Assembly: GCA_965231905.1 (NCBI GenBank)
Contig: CBDDOO010000001.1
Location: forward strand, 744,001 to 808,000
Direction of reading: 5' to 3'
DNA length: 64,000 bases
From: G963663315 sp965231905
Lineage (GTDB): Bacteria > Pseudomonadota > Gammaproteobacteria > Arenicellales > Poriferihabitantaceae
In this document: piece after piece, positions 26,656-34,158 of the stretch
Layout: every line of letters starts with the position of its first letter
How positions within the stretch are numbered: position 1 is the stretch's first letter
Position numbers and translations under genes: made by a program
Notes under the pieces: model-generated
What the model was told of the DNA's origin: nothing
The model's input: only the letters and a program-made list of their open reading frames with translations
Database searches by the model: none

Positions 26656-28001
26656 TGTCCAATGGAAGATGAGCCTGAAGGATGAGCTGTATTTCCACTG
26701 GGGGATGAGTTTGAAGGGGTTGATTTTGGGATCATCGGAGGATGATCGTGAAATTACACAGCCAGCGCTTACAGACGGTGGAAGAGATTCGTTCGTTTTT
26801 GAACGGAGCCACTACTTTTGATTTTGAACCCCAGTCCCGCAAAGAATCCTATTCGTGGATTTTCGACAGTCTGCGGCAGTTGCGTTATGGCGCATTGAGC
26901 AAGGCCGACCGGGGTGCGGTGAAAGCCTACCTGGAGAAGGTCAGTGGCTTATCCCGCGCCCAGATCACCCGGCTGATCCGCCAATACCGCGATAGTGGCC
27001 GCATTCGGGATCGCCGAGGGCGACCCGCCAACGCTTTCTGCCGGCGCTATACCCCGGCTGATGTCGCCTTGCTGGTGGAAACCGATACCCTGCACGGCAA
27101 CCTGTCCGGCCCGGCCACCCGGAAACTGTGTGAACGGGCTTTTTCGGTATTCGGCGATACCCGATACCGGCGACTGGCCGCCATCTCCAATGGACACTTG
27201 TACAACCTGCGCCACTCGGATTCCTACCAGCGCCAGAGACGACACTTCCAAAAGACCCGCTATACGCCCGTGCGAATCGGGGAGCGACGCAAACCCAGAC
27301 CCGATGGCCGTCCCGGCTTCTTGCGCGTCGATACCGTCCATCAGGGCGATCAGGACGGCATCAAGGGACTGTATCACATCAATGCTGTCGATGAAGTCAC
27401 CCAGATGCAGGCCGTGGTCTGTGTACAGAGAATCTCCGAAAGCTATCTCATCCCGGCTCTGCATCAACTCCTGGATGCCTTCCCCTTCACGCTCCAGGGG
27501 TTCCATTCCGATAACGGTTCAGAGTATATCAATCGACAAGTCGCTAAACTCCTGCAAAAACTCCAGATCGAACAAACCAAATCCCGTCCCCGACAGAGTA
27601 ATGACAACGCCCTAGTCGAAGGCAAGAACGGTTCTGTCATCCGCAAGCATCTGGGATACGAACACATCTCACAGCGCTTCGCCCAACCCGTCAATCACTT
27701 CCTCACAAACTATCTCAATCCCTACCTGAACTATCACCGACCCTGCCTGTTCGCAAAGGAAGAAATCAACAATCAGGGAAAACGCATCCGCAAATACCCG
27801 GACTCACTCATCCAGACTCCGTACCAGAAACTCCGTTCCCTGCCCCATGCACAGCAATATCTCAAATCCGGAATCACGTTCAAAATACTGGATGACTTCG
27901 CTCACAAATACAGTGATAATGAAGCCGCGCGAAGACTCAACAAAGCCCGCAACAAACTGTTTCTATCTTTTAACAAATCCCAAAGTCACGCCGCTTGACA
28001 A
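26656..28001 (+). mobile_element. Inner insertion sequence with an rve-type (IS481-like) transposase
   Basis: About 1.35 kb. The ends read TGTCCAATGG on the left and, in reverse complement, TGTCAAGCGG on the right; both are preceded by GAGAGT with a small offset, so the true boundary may be 26650-28010. It encodes one transposase, which ends three bases before the right boundary used here. It sits inside the IS4-type element. Confidence 0.65.
26742..27998 (+). CDS. DDE (rve integrase-core) transposase
   Basis: A 418-residue transposase. An N-terminal helix-turn-helix region (LSRAQITRLIRQYRDSGRIR) precedes an integrase catalytic core with all three acidic residues: FLRVDTVHQGD (Asp about 196), GFHSDNGSEYIN (Asp about 255) and NALVEGKNGSV (Glu about 292). 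The D-x35-E spacing fits the rve superfamily. It looks intact and may be active. The IS481 family is the closest I can name; an unclassified relative is possible. Confidence 0.88.
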   Translation: MIVKLHSQRLQTVEEIRSFLNGATTFDFEPQSRKESYSWIFDSLRQLRYGALSKADRGAVKAYLEKVSGLSRAQITRLIRQYRDSGRIRDRRGRPANAFCRRYTPADVALLVETDTLHGNLSGPATRKLCERAFSVFGDTRYRRLAAISNGHLYNLRHSDSYQRQRRHFQKTRYTPVRIGERRKPRPDGRPGFLRVDTVHQGDQDGIKGLYHINAVDEVTQMQAVVCVQRISESYLIPALHQLLDAFPFTLQGFHSDNGSEYINRQVAKLLQKLQIEQTKSRPRQSNDNALVEGKNGSVIRKHLGYEHISQRFAQPVNHFLTNYLNPYLNYHRPCLFAKEEINNQGKRIRKYPDSLIQTPYQKLRSLPHAQQYLKSGITFKILDDFAHKYSDNEAARRLNKARNKLFLSFNKSQSHAA

Positions 28002-28010
28002 CCACTCTCA

Positions 28011-28463
28011 ATGTCGATCAATAGACTCACAAAATACTGCCCCCTCAGGCTCATTTCTGGATTGGAAAACGCTGTCCGAATTACCGATTGTGTGAATCAA
28101 TCGTATATGGGTCGTTGGGCCTGTGAGGAAGGGTATCGGTTCAGCAAGCAGGGATTCGGATTGGAGCGGGTACAGGCGAGGAAATTGGCGACCTTGCAGA
28201 ATCTGGTTGCGCTGGCGACCCTGGCCTGGGGATTGCTGGCCTGTCATCAGAATCAGGGGAATCGGTTGATCGACAAGGCCCAGCGGCAAAAGAGTCACAA
28301 ACCCCTGGTTTTCCCGTTCTACACGCTGTTATCCGGTTGGCAGGCGTTGTTTGCCGACGCTAAAACCCTTTTTTATGATTGGTGGAGAAAACCCAAACGT
28401 CCTCCACCCAGACAGCCTGACCTGTTCATCCACAACGGGCGGCTTACGCCAATTCTCTCATGA
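28011..28463 (+). pseudogene. IS4-family transposase, C-terminal remnant
   Basis: An open frame of 150 codons whose real homology starts near GLENAVRITD. It contains the IS4 signature Y-x2-R-x3-E-x6-K as YMGRWACEEGYRFSK, including the third catalytic acidic residue, then LERVQARKLATLQNLVALAT. The N-terminal two thirds with the two catalytic aspartates are missing, replaced by the inner insertion sequence. The first dozen codons are junction sequence, so the apparent ATG is accidental. Confidence 0.8.
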
Positions 28464-28496
28464 AAAAATGGGGAGACTCTAGTAGAAGATACAATC

Positions 28497-28526
28497 TTGA
28501 TATAGTATTATTATTGATACTATAAT
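28497..28526 (+). promoter_or_regulatory. Promoter and palindromic operator of the HicAB module
   Basis: TTGATA and TATAAT are separated by 18 bases. The inverted repeat TATAGTAT / ATACTATA spans the spacer and overlaps the -10 box, a natural site for autorepression by the antitoxin. Confidence 0.7.
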
Positions 28527-28541
28527 AAAGGATATGATTTT

Positions 28542-28805
28542 GTGTCACGTATAGAAAAACTACTGGAGGCCATCAGAATAAACCAAAAAAACATCCGTTT
28601 TTCTGATTTGGCTAAAATATGTGACCATTACTTTGGACATCCGCGACAGCAGGGTACAAGCCATAGAGTCTATAAAATGCCGTGGGAAGGCGACCCACGG
28701 GTAAATATTCAGAAAGGGAAAAACGGGGAAGCAAAAACATACCAGATCAAACAGGTTATTGTCGCCATCGAGAAACTGGAAGGTGAAAAAAATGGCAAAT
28801 CATGA
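28542..28805 (+). CDS. hicA: HicA-like toxin (mRNA interferase)
   Basis: An 87-residue basic protein of the HicA type. The catalytic histidine lies in QGTSHRVYKMPW (about residues 36-47), and the C-terminal KTYQIKQVIVAIEKL fits the end of the double-stranded-RNA-binding-like fold. HicA proteins cleave mRNA when freed from HicB. The start is a GTG with AAAGGA 9 bases before it. Toxin-first order and a 14-base overlap with the antitoxin gene are typical. It lies just outside the IS4-type right end. Confidence 0.82.
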   Translation: MSRIEKLLEAIRINQKNIRFSDLAKICDHYFGHPRQQGTSHRVYKMPWEGDPRVNIQKGKNGEAKTYQIKQVIVAIEKLEGEKNGKS

Positions 28806-29118
28806 ACATTATACATACCGCGTTACCTGGTCAGAAGATGATAATGAATATGTTGGGTTATGCGCTGAATTTCCAAGCTTGTCTCATCTGGATGATAGCC
28901 ATATAGCCGCTATGCAGGGTGTGCTTGACCTCGTAAAAGAAGTGGTAACCGATATGCAGACTAATGGCGAAACCGTGCCTGTTCCACTCTCTGAAAAGCA
29001 TTTCAGTGGAAAATTCCAGATTCGGATTCCACCGGAACAACACCGCAATCTTGCAATAACGGCAAGCGAACAAGGAATAAGCCTGAATCGATATGTCAGT
29101 TCAAAGCTGTCAGGATAA
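28792..29118 (+). CDS. hicB: HicB-like antitoxin
   Basis: A 108-residue antitoxin. The N-terminal partial RNase-H-like fold shows YRVTWSEDDNEYVGLCAEFP then SLSHLDD, and the C-terminus IRIPPEQHRNLAITASEQGI followed by SLNRYVSSKL is a ribbon-helix-helix DNA-binding domain. It would neutralise HicA and repress the promoter through the palindrome. I chose the ATG inside the toxin gene; the longer frame from a TTG adds an unrelated leader. Confidence 0.85.
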   Translation: MANHEHYTYRVTWSEDDNEYVGLCAEFPSLSHLDDSHIAAMQGVLDLVKEVVTDMQTNGETVPVPLSEKHFSGKFQIRIPPEQHRNLAITASEQGISLNRYVSSKLSG

Positions 29119-29134
29119 AGTTGCAGCCGATGAG

Positions 29135-29199
29135 GGTTGCGGGCCGGCACTTCAGACCGGCCTCCCCGATCAAGCCGGGGACAGGCTCTACGATGACGA
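29135..29199. repeat. Dispersed palindromic repeat pair
   Basis: GTTGCGGGCCGGCACTTCAG with ACCGGCC, followed by CCCCGATCAAGCCGGGG and ACAGGCTC. The first half matches the copy at 61258-61300, the second the copies at 5.5, 16.7 and 62.7 kb. Confidence 0.75.
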
Positions 29200-29227
29200 T
29201 TGGGCGCGGGGATAACCAGGCCCGGAT

Positions 29228-29731
29228 TTACCCTGATTTTCTGTGGTAAATAACGTGGGTCAACCCCGGTCCGTCGATGTGGGTGGTTCGGGTGGTTTCC
29301 GTGGTCTGCCAGACACGCGGGTCGATTGCCGGGAAGCGCACCGCGTCTGGCCGGTCAATGCGGTCGGGCACATAGGTGATATCGAGCCGGGTCAGCCACT
29401 TGAACGCGGCCTGGTAGATCTGCCCGCCGCCAATCACCCAGATGTCCTGATCATCGCATGCGGACAGCGCCAGTTGAACCTGATCATAGTGTTCGATTGA
29501 CTTCACGGGGTTGCGGCTGATGACGATATTGCGCCTTCCCGGCAACGCCTTGCAGTTGATCGACTCCCAGGTCAGCCTGCCCATGATGATGGCGGCGCCC
29601 AGGGTGGTTCGTTTGAATCTTTTCAGGTCTTCGGGGTAATGCCAGGGAATGCCGCCGTCCAGGCCGATGACACGGTCTCCGGTCATGGCTGCGATGGCTC
29701 CGATTACCGGAGCCCTGGCGTTGTCAGGCAC
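29228..29731 (-). CDS. folA: Dihydrofolate reductase
   Basis: A 167-residue enzyme reducing dihydrofolate with NADPH. Diagnostic segments: IGAIAAMTGDRVIGLDGGIP then WHYPEDLKRFKRTT with the substrate-site Asp equivalent, IMGRLTWESI, ALPGRRNIVISRNP and the nucleotide loop DIWVIGGGQIYQAA. The length matches chromosomal FolA. It follows thyA with a 12-base gap in the same direction, a common pairing because thymidylate synthase makes the dihydrofolate this enzyme recycles. Confidence 0.95.
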   Translation of the reverse strand: MPDNARAPVIGAIAAMTGDRVIGLDGGIPWHYPEDLKRFKRTTLGAAIIMGRLTWESINCKALPGRRNIVISRNPVKSIEHYDQVQLALSACDDQDIWVIGGGQIYQAAFKWLTRLDITYVPDRIDRPDAVRFPAIDPRVWQTTETTRTTHIDGPGLTHVIYHRKSG

Positions 29732-29743
29732 GCGCTTGTACCG

Positions 29744-30613
29744 CTATACCGCGACCTTGAACGAGATCGGGGGGTGCGGATGGTAGTCGTGCAGCACAAA
29801 CTTCGACATGATCTCCCCGGTATCGAGTGACAGCAGCGATTCAATATCCTCCAGCGAGCGAATCGAAGGACAGATTTCCAGCGACGGCAATGGCCGCGGG
29901 GTACGGGTCAATTGTTGCTTCAGTCCTGGAATATGATCGAATTGGGCCATGTCTCCGTTTGCTTTCGCGGTGTAGATATGCGCGTCAATCAGCGTATGGC
30001 CGAAAAGTCCGGCGGGTATTCCGCTGAACCGTGAAAACAATTCCAGCAAAAAGGAATACCCGGCGATGTTGTAGGGTACGCCAAGGGCAATGTCACAACT
30101 GCGCTGGGTGAGATGCAGACACAGATTGGGCGACCCGTTTTCGTCATACTGGGTGTTGATGACCCAGAAAGCATGGCAGGGCGGAAGCGCGCTGGTTTGC
30201 GCGTTGCCCGGGGCCCAGGCGGAGACCACCATCCTGCGGCTTGTCGGGTTGGTTTTCAACTGCTCGATGATCCAGGCAACCTGGTCATTGCCTGAAAAGT
30301 CCGGCAGCGGAAAGTTGCGCCAGAAGTTGCCATAAGCGCTCGGCACCTTGCCATTTTCGTCTGCCCACGGATCCCAGAATTTGCAGTTATGCCGCCGAAG
30401 CAGGTCAATATCCGTATTGCCCGACAGGAACCAGAGGTTTTCAATCACGATATTCTTCCAGGATATTTCCTTGGTTGTGAGCAGGGGAAACCCCTCGCGC
30501 AGATCAATTTCGTAGTTGATATTGAATGTGGAGATCGTGTCCACCCCCGTCCGGTTAGGCTTTCTTTGGCCGGTTTCCAGGGTTTCCCTTACGGCGTCGA
30601 GATATTGCTTCAA
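29744..30613 (-). CDS. thyA: Thymidylate synthase
   Basis: A 289-residue enzyme methylating dUMP to dTMP with methylenetetrahydrofolate. Visible signatures: RTGVDTISTFNINYEIDLRE near the start, WKNIVIENLWFLSGNTDI, the catalytic cysteine in SALPPCHAFWVIN (about residue 170), LTQRSCDIALGVPYNIA and the C-terminal HDYHPHPPISFKVAV. It is slightly longer than the 264 residues of E. coli ThyA. Ten bases separate it from the upstream penicillin-binding-protein gene. Confidence 0.96.
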   Translation of the reverse strand: MKQYLDAVRETLETGQRKPNRTGVDTISTFNINYEIDLREGFPLLTTKEISWKNIVIENLWFLSGNTDIDLLRRHNCKFWDPWADENGKVPSAYGNFWRNFPLPDFSGNDQVAWIIEQLKTNPTSRRMVVSAWAPGNAQTSALPPCHAFWVINTQYDENGSPNLCLHLTQRSCDIALGVPYNIAGYSFLLELFSRFSGIPAGLFGHTLIDAHIYTAKANGDMAQFDHIPGLKQQLTRTPRPLPSLEICPSIRSLEDIESLLSLDTGEIMSKFVLHDYHPHPPISFKVAV

Positions 30614-30622
30614 TTTCCTTTC

Positions 30623-31846
30623 TCAGGTGCGGTTGTGGTTGTCTGGAGAAAAGTAATACTCCATTATTTCCCTCGCCAGAAATGAAGATTTAACATACCA
30701 CTTTTCCTTGTTGATGCAAAGAACGGCGAACGCGATCTTGTGATCACCCCGCTCTCCGAAACCAACAAACCAGTCATATTTCCCCTTGGGCTTGTAGCCC
30801 GTCAATGAACCTGTTTTGCCGCCGATGGTGACATCTTTCAGTGCGCTTTTATCCAGTCTGCGAAAAGAGCGTCTGGCTGACCCGACTCTGACTGTCGATT
30901 GCATCATTTTCTTGATCTGGTCGACGGTTGGTTCGCTCATCACAGGCGAGAAAACGGGTTTTTCATGAACGTAAACCGGGATGCCATGCGGGTCGGTCAG
31001 CGAGTCAACCAGTACCGGCATGACCAGATTACCGTTGTTCACGGCGGTGGCCGCGATGCTGGCGCCATGCAGAACCGACAGGGTACTGCGGTCGGTATAT
31101 CCGGATGCCATTTCCGCGACCTGCCACTGGTCATCGGGGTCCAGTTCGATGTGACCATTATCAAACGTGAAATCCGAAGCGAATTGGCCGTTGAAGCCGA
31201 GTCGATAGGCATAATCAAGCATGGTGTCACCGCCCACCATCACCGCTCCGACCCGTCCGAAGACGGTGTTTACTGATTTCGCGAAAGCCTTGTCGAAGGA
31301 GATTTTTCGGGTCCATTTGTGGTTCTTGTGCCGGAACACATTTTTCTTGTACAGCGAAGTGGATTTGCCATTGTACGGGATTATGGTCGAACCGGTCAGT
31401 TTGTTTTCATTGATTGCAGCGATAGCCGTGATTATCTTCGATACGGATGCCGCGGGAAAAGAATTGACCAGAGACAGGTTCTGGTGATTTTCTCCAGCTC
31501 GCGTGGAGTCAATCATCGCGAGAATCCTGCCCGAGTCAGGCTCGATGGCAACGATCACCCCATAGTCGGGATTATGTCTGGCCAGTAGTCTGCGGGCCTT
31601 TTCCTGCAACCCTGAATCCAGCGTATAAGTCACCTTCAACGGAGTAGAACCCGAAATCTCCGGTATTATGATCTGATCGGGGAGCATTTCTTCCCGGACG
31701 AACGGGGTCAACGGCCCGGCGATGGTTCGTGCCGGTATATTCGGTTTCCGGCCTGTATCGGTATCATCCGGACCAATTGCGGTCGGCCATGTTGATGCAA
31801 GCGAGAAAATAGCTATCCAGGAGAACAGGGTGAAAATCAGGAACAT
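30623..31846 (-). CDS. Penicillin-binding protein, transpeptidase domain
   Basis: A 407-residue inner-membrane protein with an N-terminal membrane anchor (LIFTLFSWIAIFSLAS) and a periplasmic penicillin-binding transpeptidase domain. The active-site triad of motifs is present: SVSK (about residues 138-141, in NSFPAASVSKI), SVN (about 193-195, AKSVNTVF) and KTG (GGKTGSLTG, about 349-357). There is no transglycosylase domain and no obvious dimerisation module, so it is shorter than class B PBP2/PBP3. It probably cross-links or trims peptidoglycan; the specific role is unknown. Confidence 0.85.
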   Translation of the reverse strand: MFLIFTLFSWIAIFSLASTWPTAIGPDDTDTGRKPNIPARTIAGPLTPFVREEMLPDQIIIPEISGSTPLKVTYTLDSGLQEKARRLLARHNPDYGVIVAIEPDSGRILAMIDSTRAGENHQNLSLVNSFPAASVSKIITAIAAINENKLTGSTIIPYNGKSTSLYKKNVFRHKNHKWTRKISFDKAFAKSVNTVFGRVGAVMVGGDTMLDYAYRLGFNGQFASDFTFDNGHIELDPDDQWQVAEMASGYTDRSTLSVLHGASIAATAVNNGNLVMPVLVDSLTDPHGIPVYVHEKPVFSPVMSEPTVDQIKKMMQSTVRVGSARRSFRRLDKSALKDVTIGGKTGSLTGYKPKGKYDWFVGFGERGDHKIAFAVLCINKEKWYVKSSFLAREIMEYYFSPDNHNRT

Positions 31847-31852
31847 CGAAAG

Positions 31853-32329
31853 TCAGGAATACTGCTGGAGCAGTGTGTCCTTTGCCAGATTGATTTGACC
31901 GGCCAGGTAGTCCGAGCCTCCCCTGTCAGGATGGATTTTTTGCATCAGCCTGCGGTGCGCGTCGATAATCTCCTCCTCGGTCGCTCCCGGTTCCAGCCCC
32001 AGTACCTCCAGCGCTTCAGCGACATCCATCGACACCGATGGGGGCGGCTGGGGCCGGGTATGACTGCCGCCCGTTTTACTTCGGCTGAAACCCTCCCAAA
32101 GTCTCTTGACCATCATTACCCGGTTGATCCACGGCAAGGCAGCGCCGAACATCGCCATCAGTACCGACCCCTTGGTGATGGCCAGCATCACCAGCAGAAT
32201 TGCCGCGCTCCACAGCGCAATGCGGATGAGCGATTTATTGCGCCGCTGGCGGTCGGCGCGGTGATACCAGGACAGGTACCACATGATGCCGACTACAGCC
32301 ACCAGGGCCAGAAACAGCCGGGGCGCCAT
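31853..32329 (-). CDS. Membrane-anchored J-domain protein
   Basis: A 158-residue protein with an N-terminal membrane helix (LFLALVAVVGIMWYLSW), a second hydrophobic region (IALWSAAILLVMLAITKGSV), a short linker and a C-terminal J-domain of about 50 residues. The domain starts at AEALEVLGLEPGATEEEIID and carries the essential HPD in MQKIHPDRGGSD. This TIM14-like layout would recruit DnaK to the inner membrane. Its seven-base spacing from the penicillin-binding-protein gene suggests co-transcription. The client is unknown. Confidence 0.85.
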   Translation of the reverse strand: MAPRLFLALVAVVGIMWYLSWYHRADRQRRNKSLIRIALWSAAILLVMLAITKGSVLMAMFGAALPWINRVMMVKRLWEGFSRSKTGGSHTRPQPPPSVSMDVAEALEVLGLEPGATEEEIIDAHRRLMQKIHPDRGGSDYLAGQINLAKDTLLQQYS

Positions 32330-32402
32330 CAGATTGGTTCGATAACAGACATCTGCTGATTATAATATGGAATGTGTGCCTGGGGAGGCCGCGCCTGTCC
32401 GT

Positions 32403-33923
32403 TCAGGCTTTGAGCGGGACCACCACGAAACGGGAATAGCTGTCTTTCTGGACAAGCAGCAATACGGATTCTTTTTCATCCTCTTTCGATTGTCTGATTG
32501 CTTCGATGACATCGTCCGGCTTCGAGACCTTCTGTGCGCCGACCTGTTTGATGACATCACCTTCCCGTAACCCGCGTTGTGCGGCTGGACTTTGTGGATC
32601 GACATCGACAATGATTACCCCGGAAGTCGTGTCGTCAAGGCCGTATTTCTCGATATGGGTCTGGTCCAGCGCCGCCAGTCCCAGTCCCAGTTGACGGTCT
32701 CCGGGATGATCTTTTCCCGTACTGGCGACAGCCGTGGTGTCTAACCTTCCCACTGTGACTTTCACCGAATGATTGCTGTTGTTTCGCCACAGTCCGATAT
32801 TCACTTCCTTGCTGTGGGCGGTCAGCGCTACCAGCTTCGGCAGGTCCCGCATGGTCGTGACCTCTTTGCCGTCGTATTCGAGAATTACGTCTCCTGATTC
32901 GATACCGGCCTCCCAGGCCGGGCTGTCCTTGACGACTTCGGTTACCAGCGCCCCGCTTTCGTCCTGTAGTCCGAGACTCTCGGCAATCTCTGCGGTCAAT
33001 TCCTGAATCTGGACACCCAGATAGCCCCGCTCGACGATGCCGGTTTGCTGCAGTTGGGCAACCACGTCGCTCGCCACGGCGGAAGGGATTGCAAACCCGA
33101 TCCCGATATTGCCGCCATTGGGTGAGTAGATCACGCTGTTGATGCCGATCACCTGTCCGCGGGTATTGAATAGCGGACCGCCGGAATTACCGCGGTTGAT
33201 CGAGGCGTCAATCTGGATGAAATCAACCAGTTGCCCGGCCCGCAGATCCCGTCCGCGCGCGGAAATGATGCCGCTGGTCGTGGTGCCGCCAAGGCCAAAT
33301 GGATTACCGATGGCGATCACCCAGTCCCCCACCTGGGCGTCGTTGGAGTCTCCGAATTCCAGCCAGGGTAGACCTCTGTCAGCGCTGATTTCCAGTAATG
33401 CCAGATCGGTCTTTTCGTCTGTTCCTTTCAGGGTCGCCGGAAAACGGGCGCCGTCATCGAGCACGACTTCGATTTCATCGGCGTCTTCGATGACATGATA
33501 ATTAGTGACCACGAATCCGTCCGGGTCGACAATGAACCCGGAGCCGACCGCGGCGCTCCGGCGCTCGGGGTATTGGTTTTCACCACTGTCGTCGTCTTCC
33601 GGCATGTTGCGCGGGAAATTGAACGAATCCCCGAAGAAGCGCCGAAAGAACTCTTCCAGTTGTTGCGGAGGTTGCCCCTGATAACGCCGATTCCCGGAGC
33701 CGGAATGCTCGACATAACTGGTTACTGAAATGTTGACCACCGCCGGTTTCACCGCCTTGACCAATTCGGCAAAGCCGTCGTTGACATCAATACGGGATAA
33801 CTGCGCCGCCACATGGGCCGGTTCTGTTTTCGCGGTTGCGGATGCCGCGAAGGCCGCCGTCAAAAACAGCAGAGTGGTCATTGCGATGGCGGGTGATATG
33901 GCGCCTGAATACTTTTTTCTCAT
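32403..33923 (-). CDS. Do-family periplasmic serine endopeptidase (DegP/DegQ/MucD type)
   Basis: A 506-residue envelope protease and chaperone. A signal peptide (MRKKYSGAISPAIAMTTLLF onward, cleavage near ATAKT) precedes the trypsin-like domain with His in VTNYHVIEDADE, Asp in KTDLALLEI and Ser in NRGNSGGPLFN. Two PDZ domains follow, opening at RGYLGVQIQELT and about 100 residues later near GLAALDQTHIEKYGL. I placed the start at the ATG with GGGAAG 8 bases before it; the longer frame adds eight unlikely residues. Which of DegP, DegQ or MucD it corresponds to cannot be decided from sequence alone. Confidence 0.93.
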   Translation of the reverse strand: MRKKYSGAISPAIAMTTLLFLTAAFAASATAKTEPAHVAAQLSRIDVNDGFAELVKAVKPAVVNISVTSYVEHSGSGNRRYQGQPPQQLEEFFRRFFGDSFNFPRNMPEDDDSGENQYPERRSAAVGSGFIVDPDGFVVTNYHVIEDADEIEVVLDDGARFPATLKGTDEKTDLALLEISADRGLPWLEFGDSNDAQVGDWVIAIGNPFGLGGTTTSGIISARGRDLRAGQLVDFIQIDASINRGNSGGPLFNTRGQVIGINSVIYSPNGGNIGIGFAIPSAVASDVVAQLQQTGIVERGYLGVQIQELTAEIAESLGLQDESGALVTEVVKDSPAWEAGIESGDVILEYDGKEVTTMRDLPKLVALTAHSKEVNIGLWRNNSNHSVKVTVGRLDTTAVASTGKDHPGDRQLGLGLAALDQTHIEKYGLDDTTSGVIIVDVDPQSPAAQRGLREGDVIKQVGAQKVSKPDDVIEAIRQSKEDEKESVLLLVQKDSYSRFVVVPLKA

Positions 33924-34054
33924 TGATAATCTTCCCAAGTGTGCCAAGTATTGAATACAGGATGATTAAAGCAGGGAATTGCTTAATACAGGATGAATGG
34001 CAGATTAAATCGGTGATAGAATACCTCCTATCCAATTGACCTGCCATACATCGG

Positions 34055-34126
34055 TCGTGGATTCCCGCTTGTGCGGGAAAGACGGAGGGTCTTTGCGTAG
34101 GGGCAGGTCCCTGTGCCTGCCCGCCG
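34055..34126. repeat. Dispersed repeats in the gap between the Do protease and pyrC'
   Basis: CGTGGATTCCCGCTTGTGCG followed by GGAAAGAC, then GTAGGGGCAGGTCCCTGTGC and CTGCCC. The first matches the copy at 59.37 kb, the second those at 59.46 and 59.53 kb. The rest of this 235-base gap, on the protease side, is AT-rich and would hold the protease promoter. Confidence 0.75.
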
Positions 34127-34158
34127 GTGAGCTGATGGAGGGATCACGGAGGGCGAGA

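Larger units (their letters stand above)
26473..28478. mobile_element. Decayed IS4-family element carrying a nested insertion sequence
   Basis: Perfect 16-base terminal inverted repeats, AGTCTCCCCATTTTTT at the left and AAAAAATGGGGAGACT at the right, bound a 2.0-kb segment. The right third encodes the C-terminus of an IS4-type transposase; the rest is occupied by another element. The left arm (about 165 bases) holds an imperfect inverted repeat, CAGAGTTCT ... AGAACTCTG, and a possible truncated transposase start (MMNDSRERTKWKVRE at 26609). Clear target duplications were not found. Confidence 0.75.

Noticed and set aside
28011..28055. The ATG at 28011 as a true gene start
   Set aside because: The first codons are junction sequence next to the inner element; recognisable IS4 transposase begins later, so the frame is a remnant.
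18323..29199. A prophage as the origin of the accessory island
   Set aside because: No integrase, terminase, capsid, tail or lysis gene is present; only IS-type transposases are seen.
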